Shown here piece after piece: positions 26,798 to 36,700 of a stretch of 40,213 bases of DNA. Numbering within the stretch: the first letter of the stretch is position 1; the number at the start of each line of letters is the position of its first letter. The stretch comes from JBCBWG01 sp964579305 (lineage in GTDB: Bacteria > Pseudomonadota > Alphaproteobacteria > Rhizobiales > Hyphomicrobiaceae), in assembly GCA_964579305.1 (NCBI GenBank), contig CAZOGY010000016.1, positions 1-40,213 of the forward strand. Direction: 5' to 3'. The position numbers and the translations under genes are program-made. Below the pieces are notes generated by a model, which saw nothing but the letters and a program-made list of their open reading frames with translations, was not told the origin of the DNA and searched no databases.

Positions 26798-28180
26798 TCA
26801 GTGCGCTCTCATAGAGGTGCGCCATCCGCCGACCAACATGCTGTTAATCTTACGGATATGTTCTTCAGTGACCCCGTCGCTCAGGCTGATTAACCCCAGC
26901 AGATCGAGCAGGTAACGCAACTCCGCCTCAAACGTATCTCGCTCAGCGCGCAAGCGCTCGCGTTGCGCGTTCAAGACGTCGACCAGCGTGCGCAACCCAT
27001 TCTGCTGCAACTGTCGCGTGTCCCGCTCAACCGCGCGGCGGGCCACGATCGCGCGGCGCAAGGCCCGCACTTTCGTTGGGGCGGCAGCAGCTAGGCGATA
27101 CCGGCTGCGCACCTCGCGCACGATCCGTCGGCGATCGCGATCCAGGTTATGCGCTTCGATTTGACGTTTGGTTTCGGCCTGCTTGTACTCATAGCCGTTG
27201 CCGTCTTGGTTAAAGATCGGCACCCGCACGCGCAGCGTCACAATCGCGTCGTCGCCGGTGCTGCCACCGCCGAATTCACTGCCGCCGCGCTCCAACTTGT
27301 CGTAGGTGCCAACAAGCTCAACCTTCGGCATGCTCTGGGCAAGCAGGCGGTCACGCTCTTTCTCGGCTTCAAGGATCTTGAAGTTTTGCGCGCGCAATTG
27401 GCTATTACCCGCCACGGCGCGCTGAACCCACTGGTCCATGGGGCCGCGCGGCCGCACCACCGAAATCACGCCGCGTACGCCGACCAAACGCCGCGGCGGC
27501 GTCTCGACCAGTTCGCCAATGGCTTCGAGGGCATTGAGGAACGCTGCGCGCGCCTCGGCCAGTTCAGCCTTGGCCAAAAGCGCCGTCGACTCAACGGACT
27601 GAAGTTCTGCGGTGGTCACGAGACCATCTTTGACGGCGACTTGCGCGCGGGTCATCTCGCGACGGGCCCCTTCCAAGGCCGTCTGCAGCAACGCGACCCG
27701 CTTCTGGGCAGCTAGCGCTTCCAGATATCGGCGCACGACCTTGATCAAGAGTTCCTGCCGCGCGGCAATGAACTCGGCAAGCGCGCGTTCGCGACCAGCC
27801 CGCTCGCGCCGGGCAAACATCACCCGCTCCAAATCGAACAGAGGCTGCGTAATGCTGACCAACAGTTCTTCCGATGCGTATTCGGCCGTTCCGAGATTGA
27901 AGATCGTGTTCTCACTCTCGGTGATCCGTTGGCGCGTGCGCAGCTTGTCGTACTGCGCGTATGCACGCGGGAAAAACCGCACGAGCGAATTGTGGACACG
28001 CTGATCGCCGAGCGTGAGATTGGCTTTCGCCACTTGCAAGGTTGGGTCTTTGCGCAGTGCCAAGTTGTAGATGTCCCACAGGCTTTCAGCGGCAGCGGAC
28101 GCACTCGACGCCCCCCACGCGCTCACCACAACAAAAGCGAGCGCGAGCGCCCGCACAACGCGACACCGACTGCAAGTCAT
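26798..28180 (-). CDS. TolC-family outer membrane efflux protein
   Basis: 460 residues, the usual size for TolC-type trimeric outer-membrane channels that complete type I secretion systems. A Sec signal peptide is clear: basic MTCSRCRVVR, a hydrophobic core ALALAFVVVSAW, and an Ala-rich cleavage region around residues 25-31. The mature part begins ESLWDIYNLALRKDPTLQVAKANL, the standard first helix of the OEP family. The rest is two pseudo-repeats of long, charged, Ala/Arg/Glu-rich helices (for example residues 117-215 and 290-440) separated by beta-strand segments such as VTLRVRVPIFNQDG. The start ATG at 28180 is favoured because the signal peptide fits. A G-run (GGGGTAG) lies about 12 bases upstream. 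It precedes the giant gene on the same strand by 90 bases and is probably its export channel. An ABC ATPase and adaptor are not in the window. Confidence 0.93.
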   Translation of the reverse strand: MTCSRCRVVRALALAFVVVSAWGASSASAAAESLWDIYNLALRKDPTLQVAKANLTLGDQRVHNSLVRFFPRAYAQYDKLRTRQRITESENTIFNLGTAEYASEELLVSITQPLFDLERVMFARRERAGRERALAEFIAARQELLIKVVRRYLEALAAQKRVALLQTALEGARREMTRAQVAVKDGLVTTAELQSVESTALLAKAELAEARAAFLNALEAIGELVETPPRRLVGVRGVISVVRPRGPMDQWVQRAVAGNSQLRAQNFKILEAEKERDRLLAQSMPKVELVGTYDKLERGGSEFGGGSTGDDAIVTLRVRVPIFNQDGNGYEYKQAETKRQIEAHNLDRDRRRIVREVRSRYRLAAAAPTKVRALRRAIVARRAVERDTRQLQQNGLRTLVDVLNAQRERLRAERDTFEAELRYLLDLLGLISLSDGVTEEHIRKINSMLVGGWRTSMRAH

Positions 28181-28408
28181 ACGGACTGTCTACCCCGAAC
28201 CAAAACGCGAAACCGTCGCGGCACATCCCCGCCCCAGGTAAAGCAAAGACAGCCCGCTGACACAACGGCCAGAGATCATTGCGCTGGCGGAACTCGGCGG
28301 TTTTTAGCAACTTGCGCCACAAGGGCGACCCATTCCGCGCAAACACGCGCCCCGCGAAGCGTTTATAGCGTTTTGAGTTTGCACGACTTTCTACCTATCG
28401 CGCCGACC

Positions 28409-28428
28409 GCGTGGCGGGCCTGCCACGC
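28409..28428. promoter_or_regulatory. Inverted repeat in the divergent region
   Basis: GCGTGGC and GCCACGC form a perfect 7-bp inverted repeat around GGGCCT. There is no T-run on either side, so an operator or leader hairpin is likelier than a terminator. Confidence 0.35.
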
Positions 28429-28499
28429 AATCAGCGCAATTGCTGTCGTGTTACGGGCTAAACTGATAAAACTGCTGCGGCGCGGGCACCGCTGAAGCG

Positions 28500-28518
28500 C
28501 GTTGCTGGCGGAGCAACG
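28500..28518 (+). promoter_or_regulatory. Leader hairpin abutting the CoA-transferase ribosome binding site
   Basis: CGTTGCT-GGCGG-AGCAACG is a perfect 7-bp stem with a 5-base loop. Its last base is the first G of the probable Shine-Dalgarno GGAG (28518-28521), which is 9 bases from the ATG at 28531. It may influence translation of the operon. Confidence 0.35.
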
Positions 28519-28530
28519 GAGATTGCGCGC

Positions 28531-29727
28531 ATGACGACGGCCTTTTTGGAAGGTGTGCGTGTTTTGGATCTGACGAACGTCCTGGCTGGGCCGTTCTGTT
28601 GCCATCAGCTCGCCCACTTGGGCGCTGAGGTGATCAAAGTCGAAGCGGTCGGTCGCGGCGACCTGGCCCGGCAGCTCGGCTCCGATCCGGAACTGAATGC
28701 GAAGGGGATGGGCATCTCGTTTCTTGCGCAGAATGCGGGAAAGAAGTCCGTCACGCTCAACCTGAAGCACCCAAAGGGCAAGGCGCTTTTCAAGACACTC
28801 GTTGCGACCGCAGATGTGATTGTTGAGAACTTCCGGCCCGGCGTGATGGGGCGCCTGGGGCTCGGCTATGACGCGTTGCGCAAGGTCAATCCAAAGCTGG
28901 TCTACTGCGCGATCTCCGGATTCGGGCAGGACGGGCCGTGGGTGAGCCGGCCGGCCTACGACCAGATTATTCAAGGCGTGTCCGGCGTTATGGCGATCAC
29001 CGGCGATGCGGACAGCGCGCCACTGCGGGTCGGCTATCCGATCGCGGACACCATGGGCGGGATGACGGCGGCATTCGCGATTTCGGCTGCGCTCAGAGCG
29101 CCGGACAGGGGAACATTCATCGACGTTTCGATGCTGGAATCCGTGCTCGCCAGCATGGGGTGGGTGGTGTCTAATTTTCTCATTGGTGGAATAACACCAT
29201 CGGCGCATGGCAACGAAAACGTGACATCGGCCCCGTCCGGCGCCTTTGAAACCGCTGAGGGCCTGATCAATATTGCCGCGAACAAGGACGAGCAATGGCA
29301 GCTTCTTGCCACGCATATCGGTCGGGCGGACCTGATTGCGCAGCCCGCGTTCGCGACGCGTGAAGACCGCAAGGCCAATCGGTTTGCCCTCAAAGCGGAA
29401 ATTGAACGGGCGCTGCAGGCCAAGAGCGCCAACACCTGGGCCGACGAGCTGAATGGCATTGGCGTGCCGGCTGGCGCCGTGCTGACTGTGGCTGAGGTTT
29501 TGGCAAGCCCGCAGATCGCTGAGCGCGGGTTCCTTGCGGCGTTTGCCCAGGCGCCGGGCATTGATCGCGACATTGCTGTCGTGCGGACTGGGATCAAAGT
29601 GGACGGGCAAGCGCCGGCAGTTGCGACGCCGCCCCCGCAGTTGGGACAGGATAATGCTGAGATCTATGGCGCGCTCGGTCTCAGTGAGGAAGACTGCGCG
29701 CGGCTGCGAGACGAGGGCGTAATATGA
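28531..29727 (+). CDS. Family III (CaiB/BaiF) CoA-transferase
   Basis: 398 residues, the normal length of family III CoA-transferases, which move CoA between carboxylic acids through an aspartyl-CoA thioester. Diagnostic sequences are VLDLTNVLAGPFCCHQLAHLG at the N-terminus, AEVIKVEAVGRGD, FLAQNAGKKSVTLNLKHP, VENFRPGVMGRLGLGYDAL, AISGFGQDGPW and YDQIIQGVSGVM. The catalytic Asp is probably D173 in YPIADTMGGM, followed by the typical FIDVSMLESV. The ATG at 28531 has GGAG nine bases upstream and places the conserved N-terminus correctly. The stop overlaps the next start (ATGA), so translation of the two is coupled. The substrate cannot be read from sequence. The citryl-CoA-lyase-like partner suggests that it activates a citrate- or citramalate-like acid, with succinyl-CoA or another dicarboxylyl-CoA as donor. 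Confidence 0.92.
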   Translation: MTTAFLEGVRVLDLTNVLAGPFCCHQLAHLGAEVIKVEAVGRGDLARQLGSDPELNAKGMGISFLAQNAGKKSVTLNLKHPKGKALFKTLVATADVIVENFRPGVMGRLGLGYDALRKVNPKLVYCAISGFGQDGPWVSRPAYDQIIQGVSGVMAITGDADSAPLRVGYPIADTMGGMTAAFAISAALRAPDRGTFIDVSMLESVLASMGWVVSNFLIGGITPSAHGNENVTSAPSGAFETAEGLINIAANKDEQWQLLATHIGRADLIAQPAFATREDRKANRFALKAEIERALQAKSANTWADELNGIGVPAGAVLTVAEVLASPQIAERGFLAAFAQAPGIDRDIAVVRTGIKVDGQAPAVATPPPQLGQDNAEIYGALGLSEEDCARLRDEGVI

Positions 29728-30545
29728 ACGCGAATGCGCGCGATGTGCCGGACTGGTGGGAAACGTCGATTATCGACATGGCCCCTGGGCAAATCCGCCT
29801 GCGTGGGAGGCCGATCGAAGAGCTGATTGGCACATTGACGTTTGCCCAGATGATCTGGCTGTTGACGCGTGGTGATGTGCCGAGCGAGGACCAGGCGGCG
29901 CTTTTAGAGGCCGCACTTGTGGCCGCGGTCGACCATGGGCCGCAAGCCCCCTCGATTGCCTGCGCGCGGATGGCCGTGACATGCGGACTGGGTCTCAATG
30001 GTGCCCTGGCGTCCGCGGTCAATATGCTGGACGATGTTCACGGCGGCGCGGGCGAGCAAGCCGTCGAGCTTTACACGCTGATTGACGAGGACGTGCGCAA
30101 CGGCCGACCAATCGAAAGCGCTGTTTCCGACCAGATCGACCGCTGGCAGGCCGACCGGTCACGGTTCGTGCCCGGCTTCGGACACCGGTTCCACAAGCCC
30201 GATGATCCGCGGGCGCCGCGTCTGCTTGCGCTTGTCGATCAAGCTGCCGTTGATGGCGTATGCGGTGGGCGGTTTGCTGAAATTGGACGCGCCATTGCAG
30301 AACAGCTGGCTGCGCGCAAAGACAAGCCCGTTCCCATGAACATCGACGGCGCGACAGCCGTGATCTACGCCGAACTTGGCTTTGCACCGCCGCTTGCACG
30401 CGGGCTGTTCTGCCTTTCGCGGTCCGTCGGAGTGATCGCGCATGCGTGGGAACAGATGCAGCAAGGCGGGCGCAACAAAGGGCCGACGCCGCCGCACTAC
30501 CGGTGGACCTACAGCGGACCCAACCCGATTGCTCCACAAGACTGA
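29724..30545 (+). CDS. Citrate synthase family protein, citryl-CoA lyase-like
   Basis: 273 residues, much shorter than normal citrate synthase (about 370-430) and similar to the short homologues annotated as citryl-CoA lyase. The catalytic triad of the family is visible: H106 in DDVHGGAGE, H154 in PGFGHRFHK followed by DDPRAPRLL, and D208 in NIDGATAVI. The N-terminus (WWETSIIDMAPGQIRLRGRPIEELIG) and the C-terminus (ARGLFCLSRSVGVIAHAWEQ) also match. It should cleave, or make, a 3-hydroxy-3-carboxyacyl-CoA to acetyl-CoA plus an oxo acid. The start ATG at 29724 overlaps the CoA-transferase stop by four bases, with GAGGG (29713-29717) correctly spaced upstream. Together the pair could activate a tricarboxylic or citramalate-type acid and then split it. 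The exact substrate is unknown. Confidence 0.85.
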   Translation: MNANARDVPDWWETSIIDMAPGQIRLRGRPIEELIGTLTFAQMIWLLTRGDVPSEDQAALLEAALVAAVDHGPQAPSIACARMAVTCGLGLNGALASAVNMLDDVHGGAGEQAVELYTLIDEDVRNGRPIESAVSDQIDRWQADRSRFVPGFGHRFHKPDDPRAPRLLALVDQAAVDGVCGGRFAEIGRAIAEQLAARKDKPVPMNIDGATAVIYAELGFAPPLARGLFCLSRSVGVIAHAWEQMQQGGRNKGPTPPHYRWTYSGPNPIAPQD

Positions 30546-30790
30546 GGATGGCCGCAAAGCCGTTGAGCGCGCGCCCCATCAGTCACAGGCCCAGCGCTTG
30601 ACGCTGGTCATGGCCCGCAGCCTTGGCCGGACGCATCCACAGGACCATACGATACAAACTCGCCAGCCTGGTGCTCGACAAAAGTGCCGCTATTGGCTGG
30701 CGAGAACAGCGGCATGGTTATTAGCCGCAGGGTTGGGCTGACGCTGGTCCGCGATCCGGTCTGGCGCTGCCAAGTGGGGGCGGGTTTATC
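30546..30790 (+). other. Intergenic region upstream of the NRPS-PKS gene
   Basis: No gene is supported in these 245 bases. There is a small stem (CCAGCG 30591-30596 with CGCTGG 30602-30607) close to the upstream stop and a 10-bp inverted repeat at 30659-30704. No T-run follows either, so read-through from the upstream operon is possible. I see no convincing -35/-10 pair. Confidence 0.5.
30659..30704. promoter_or_regulatory. 10-bp inverted repeat upstream of the NRPS-PKS gene
   Basis: CTCGCCAGCC (30659-30668) and GGCTGGCGAG (30695-30704) are perfectly complementary across a 26-base spacer. The right arm ends 86 bases before the GTG start. This is a plausible paired operator or a leader stem for regulation of the synthase. 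Confidence 0.35.
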
Positions 30791-33700
30791 GTGGTCGATC
30801 GTCAATTCGTGCGTCCTTGGGTTGTCCGACAGGCGACGCGACCGGCGCCGCGCGTGCGGCTCGTTTGCTGTCCACATGGCGGCGGGGGGCCATCGGCCTT
30901 TCGCGGGTGGAGCGAGGCCTTGCCGGACTGGATCGCTGTCGATTGCGTCAGCCCTCCGGGCCGCGGGCAGCGCTTGAGCGAACCCGCCGTCAGCGATTTG
31001 ACAATCTGCGCCTCGGCGATTGCGGAGGCACTGAGCGCGGAGCCGGACGTGCCGATCGCACTGTTCGGCCACAGCGTTGGTGCGCTTGTCGCTTTCGAAG
31101 TCGCACGGCAACTTGAGGCGCGCGGCGCCGTCCCCGTCGTCCGGCTGTTCGTTTCGGCGTTGCCGGCGCCTGCGCGCGCAACGCGCGATCACTCCTTCGC
31201 CGGCAAAGATGACGCAACCCTGCTGGCTGATCTGGATGCGTTGGGCCTGCTGCCAAGTGAGATCGTCGCTTCCGATGATCTGCGCCGTATGGTGCTTGGT
31301 GCGGTGCGTACCGATTTTTCAATGTGCGCGCGAGCCAAGGTTCCCGAACAGGCAACGGTGCACGCGCCGATCCTTGCGCTTGGCGGGCTTAACGATCCTC
31401 ACGCTGATCGCGATGCTCTGTTGGGGTGGCAGGCGCATGCGCAAAAGGCGTTCGACGTTCGGGTGTTCGACGGCGGTCATTTCTATACGCAGACGTCTCA
31501 GAAGGATCTGCTCCAATTCCTCACCACGACCCTGCAGACAGATCTGGCGGCACTCAGCGCGTCGATCGAACACGGAGAGGCTGCGACCTATCCGATCGAC
31601 GTAAGCCTGGCAGACCACTTTCGGGCAGCGGCGCAACAGCACCCTTCGCAACCTGCGCTGATCGGCGTCGACCGCACCCTGACCTTCCGCGCGCTTGATG
31701 CCGAAACCGATCTGCTGGCACAGCATTTGCGCGCCATGGGCCTCAAGCGCGATCAGACCGCAGCGATTTTACTCGAGACCAGCGCCGACTTTGCCATGGC
31801 ATGCCTTGCCGCGATGAAAGCCGGTGGCGCCTATCTGCCGATCCCGCTTGCAACACCGGATGGCGCCATTGCCAGCATTCTGGATTCCTTGCAGCCGGCG
31901 GCGGTGATCACACGGCCGGCCTATTGCGGGCGGCTTCCAGCGGACTGGCAGAGCCGAAGTCGGACCGTTCTTTTGCAGCCCAATTGGCAGGAAGGTCTGG
32001 CACGCGCCCAAGCGTCCCCTAACGCGATGTGGCCGTTGCCCAGCGACATTTCCGGTGACGATCTCGCCTATTGCGTGATGACATCGGGGACGACCGGACA
32101 GCCCAAGGCAATTGCCTGTCCGCACCGTGGCGCGGTGAACTCGTATTGGTGGCGGTATCGCCATTTGCCCTACACGGACGACGAACGCGAAGCCTGCAAT
32201 GTGTTCTTTGTTTGGGAAGTGCTGCGACCGCTTTTGCGGGGCAAGCCGGCTTATGTGATCCCGGACGATGTAATTTTTGATCCAAGAAAACTAATCACAT
32301 TTCTCGCGGATCATTCCATTACGCGCGTTCTCTTGACCCCCTCGCTTTTTGAGCACGTATTGAATGCGCTTGATCGGGCAAATGCGCCGGAACCGCAGCT
32401 TGCCGCATTACGCACCATTATTTTGAATGGCGAAGTTGTGACCGGGTCATTGCTTGCGCGCGCACGCAATTTGCTGCCTCACGTTGCGATTATCAACGAT
32501 TATTCGATTTCAGAATGCCACGATGTGGCAACAACGGCGCTGCGCGACCTTGATACCAATACGGCGCCGCGCTTCATGCCCGCCGGCCGGGTTATGGACA
32601 ACGTCAGGGTCTATATTCTCGATGAAGATCGCAAACCGGTTACGAGAGGGGCGACCGGCGAAGTCTATGTGGCGGGGCCCACACTTGCGCGCGGTTATCT
32701 TGGACTGCCCGAAGAAACAGCGCTGCGTTTCGTCACCGATCCGTTTCAAGGTGGAGATGCGCGCATGTTTCGGACCGGCGATGCCGGCCGGTTCCGGGCC
32801 GATGGGCAGTTGGAAATCACCGGGCGCACGGCTTTCATGGTCAAGTTGCGCGGCTATACCGTTGTGCCGACTGCCATCGAGACAGCGTTGTGCGCGCACG
32901 CTGCCATCACTGCGGCGGCCGTCGTCACGATCGATGATCCTGATACGGGCCAGCCGGACCGGCTGGTGGGCTATGTCACGGGGCGGGACGGGGCACCTGA
33001 CAACGATACAATGGCTGACGTGCGGGCGATGTTGGCGGAAACGTTGCCAGCATATGCAATACCATCGCAGCTCATCGGGCTTGCCGGTCTGCCGCTGCAT
33101 CCCACGACCGGTAAGATCGATCGGGCGCGATTGCCCGCCGCGGATTTGCGCAGCCCCGAACAGGCTGGGGTTCGCGGCGACGTGGCGACCTGCGGGCCCC
33201 AATCGCCTGTCGACCTAACAGATCGCGCGTTCATTGCACGGATTCGCGATATTTGGGACCAGGTCTTACCTCAGCCCGCTCAAACCGATAACGACAATTT
33301 CTTTGATCTTGGCGGGCACTCACTGTTGGCCATAACGTTGGCTGCGCGCGTCGAAGCCGCTTTTGATATTCGGCTTGATGTTATCGATGTCTTCCACCAT
33401 CCGATACTTGTCCGATTTGCAGAACATATTTCCAAACAACTCGCGCAGCAGGCACCACAGCGCATGGCCGGTGCGCCCCAGCGTCACGCCAATTGGGACG
33501 CGTTATCGATCAAGCGCAAGCGATCGCGGCGAGTTGCCAATTCGGACCCGCATGCGCAAGCGGACGATATCGCCGTGATTGGGCTTGCCTGCCGGTTTCC
33601 GGGTGCGGACACGCCTGAAGACCTTTGGCGCAATCTCGTGTCTGGCGTTGATGCCGTGCGTGACTTATCCGACCGCGACATTGAAAAAGCGCAGATCCCC

Positions 33701-36700
33701 GAGGCGGTCCGGCATCATCGTGATTTCGTGCGGGCTGCGGCGTTGATCGGTGATGTCGCCAGTTTCGACGCGGCGTTTTTTGGCATTTCGGCCCGCGAAG
33801 CCTTGGTGATGGACCCGCAGCAGCGGCTTTTTTTGGAATGCTGCTGGCATGCCATGGAGCGGGCTGGCCATGCGCCTGGTTCGCGCGCTGCCAAAGTGGG
33901 TGTTTATGCCGGCTGCTATCTGCCCGGCTATCTCGTTCACGAACTTGGGGCGCAGCGTCACCTGGACCCGTTTCACCCGACGGCCTTTCACCTGGCCGAG
34001 ATTGGAAACGATAAAGATTATCTGGCCGCCCGGGTCGCCTACCTGCTCGATCTGGACGGCCCAGCAATCAGTGTGCAGACCTCGTGTTCGACGGGGCTCG
34101 TTGCCATTGCGCAAGCCGCCGACGCGATCAGGGCCGGTTCTTGCGACATGGCACTTGCGGGCGCGGCGTCGCTGATCTTTCCGCGTGCCGGTGCCATGCA
34201 CATCGACGGGCATGTCATCTCGCGCCAGGGCAGATCCCGCACGTTCGACGCGAAAGCCGACGGCACCATTCTTGGAGACGGCGTTGGCGTTGTTGTCTTG
34301 CGTCGGCTGGCGGACGCGCGCGACGATGGCGATGATATTCTTGCGGTCCTGAAAGGCTGGGCGGTCAACAATGACGGCGCCGCACGCGCAAGTTTTTCAG
34401 CGCCCGGCGTGGCCGGACAAGCCGCCGTCATCAGCGACGCCCTCTCGCGGGCTGACGTCCATCCCGACACGATTGGATATGTGGAAGCGCATGGCACGGC
34501 GACGCGCATTGGCGACCCGATCGAAGTGCGCGCCTTGACGTCTGCGTGGCAGTCCGCCGGCGCCAGTGCGGACGGCGCCCGCACGTGCAGCAAAGATCGT
34601 GCGTTACTTGGTTCGATTAAGGCCAATATCGGTCACGCCAATATTGCCGCTGGCGTCGCCGGCTTTATCAAATGCGTCCTGGCGCTCAGGCATCAAGTTA
34701 TCCCGCCGCAAATCCACTTTGATGTGCCCAATCCCGCCTTACGGCTGGAGGAAACACCGTTTCGGATTGCAACGACACGCGAAACTTTCCCGCTGCGTGG
34801 TGATGCGCCTGCCAGGGCGGCGGTCTCCAGCTTTGGCATTGGCGGCACAAACGCACACGCAATTCTCCAGGCTGCCCCGACGGCCATTGCGCCCGATACA
34901 GAGCCCAGGTTCAGCGAAGTCATTCCGCTCTCAGCGCGGTCACAGGCGCAAGTTGGGACATTGGCGCGTGCTTTGTCGCGCACCCTGGATCATGACGCCG
35001 AGGCGACGCAGAACCGGGATTTGGCCGACATCGCTGGCACATTGCAAAGCGGACGCAAGGCCTTGGGCCATCGCATTGCCGTTGTGGCCACCGACATGGC
35101 AGCGGCAGCGCGGCGATTGTCAGATGCGGCGGATCGCACGGCTGCATCAACGCCGCCTGGCGCAACGCCAGCGCCGGCACAAAAGCTTGGCGGGATCGCG
35201 TTTGTCTTTGCCGGACAAGGCGCGCAGCACGCCCGGATGGCGTGTGGCTTGGCGGAAGCTGCACCGGCCTTCGCCTCGCATTTTTCAGATGCGGCGGCGG
35301 CTTTTGCAGGCCGTGTTCCCGACGACCTTTCCAAATTGCGCGATCCCGAGACGGCCGATGACGTTCTTGCAACGGCGGTTGGATTGCAGCCGGCACTGTT
35401 ATGCGTCGATTATGCGATCGCGCGCACGTTGATGGATTGGGGCATTCAGCCGACGATCGCGGCCGGCCACAGCCTCGGTCAGTATGCGGCAGCGGCCGCG
35501 CTTGGGCTTTTGCAGCTTGACGATGCGGCGGCGTTGGTCAGTGCGCGCGCACGGGCAATGGACCAGTGCAAAGTGGGGCGGATGCTGTCGCTGACGGCAG
35601 ATGCCGATACCGCGCGCGCATTGATTGGTGGTTTAGCCGATACCGCCATTGCTGCGATGAACGCGCTGGACGAAACCGTCGTCGCGGGCCCGGCTGATGC
35701 CATTGAGCAGATTGCAGCCCGGGCACGCGCAGCCGGCATTTCGCATCAAGCCGTGGCGGTCACGCGGGCATTCCATAGCCCGATGATGGACGAGGCTGCC
35801 AAAACGATTGCAGACGTTGCGCTCAAGTGCGCGCCTGGCACGAGCAGTCAGGTGTGCCCCATCCTTTGCAATGTCACTGGCGGTGTGCTGATGCCGGACC
35901 AAGCACGCAACGCTGCGTATTGGGCGCAGCACGCGCGCGAACCCGTCCGCTTCATGGACAACGCCGCAGCCATACTGGCAGCACAACCCGCCCTGATCCT
36001 GGAAATCGGGCCTGGCATGACACTGACGCGCCTTTGCCGGAAAGCGGCGGCGGGTCGCGATGCTGAGGCGATGCCGCGCTTTGCGACAACGCTGTGCCAT
36101 GCGCGCGATCGGGACGGTCAAAACTGGGACGTGTTGAGTGCGGCCGTTGCTGCTGCATGGGAGACCGGCTGCGATATCAATTGGCGCGCTTTCCGGGCCG
36201 GGCGCCCGGCCCACCGGAAAACTGCGCTCCCCGTCATGCCATTTGCGCGGACCCGCCACTGGCCCGACCCGGCACGCGATCAGCCGCGCGGATCTTCGAT
36301 CGATACGTTCTTGGGCACGCCTGATCCAGAGCGCGGCACGGGCAACAGCAAGACACCGCATGTACTGCCGTGGACGGACCGGTTCTGGGTTGCCGACTCG
36401 CAACGTGTCACATGGCCGTCCTGCCCAGACAACGCGGTGCAAAACTGGCTCGTCATCTCCACGCAAATGGGGCCGCAAGACGTCGATAAATCCAACCAGC
36501 CGTTTGGGCGGTTGACCGACGCAGTCTGCGATCGAATGGGAAATTGCAGCAGCACGCTTGTGCGCCTTCGCCACGACCTGCGCGATGGCCCAGCAGCATT
36601 GGCACGCGTGATCTCGCGACGGATGTTGACGTCACCCGACCTTCGCCTTCTGCTTGCAATTGCGCCGCCGTCATCGGGCGAAACGCTCAAGAACCCAGCG

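Larger units (their letters stand above)
28181..28530. promoter_or_regulatory. Divergent intergenic region between the TolC-family and CoA-transferase genes
   Basis: These 350 bases contain no convincing gene and must carry promoters in both directions. A weak plus-strand candidate is TTGAGT (28373-28378), 17 bases, TATCGC (28396-28401). On the minus strand TATAAA (28367-28362) resembles a -10 box but lacks a good -35. Two hairpins (28409-28428 and 28500-28518) are listed separately. The promoter calls are guesses. Confidence 0.35.

Noticed and set aside
28363..29610. Minus-strand open frame of 415 codons opposite the CoA-transferase
   Set aside because: The plus-strand frame has clear family motifs; the antisense product has none.
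30608..31192. Minus-strand frame of 194 codons at the start of the synthase
   Set aside because: It overlaps the well-supported thioesterase domain and has no homology features.
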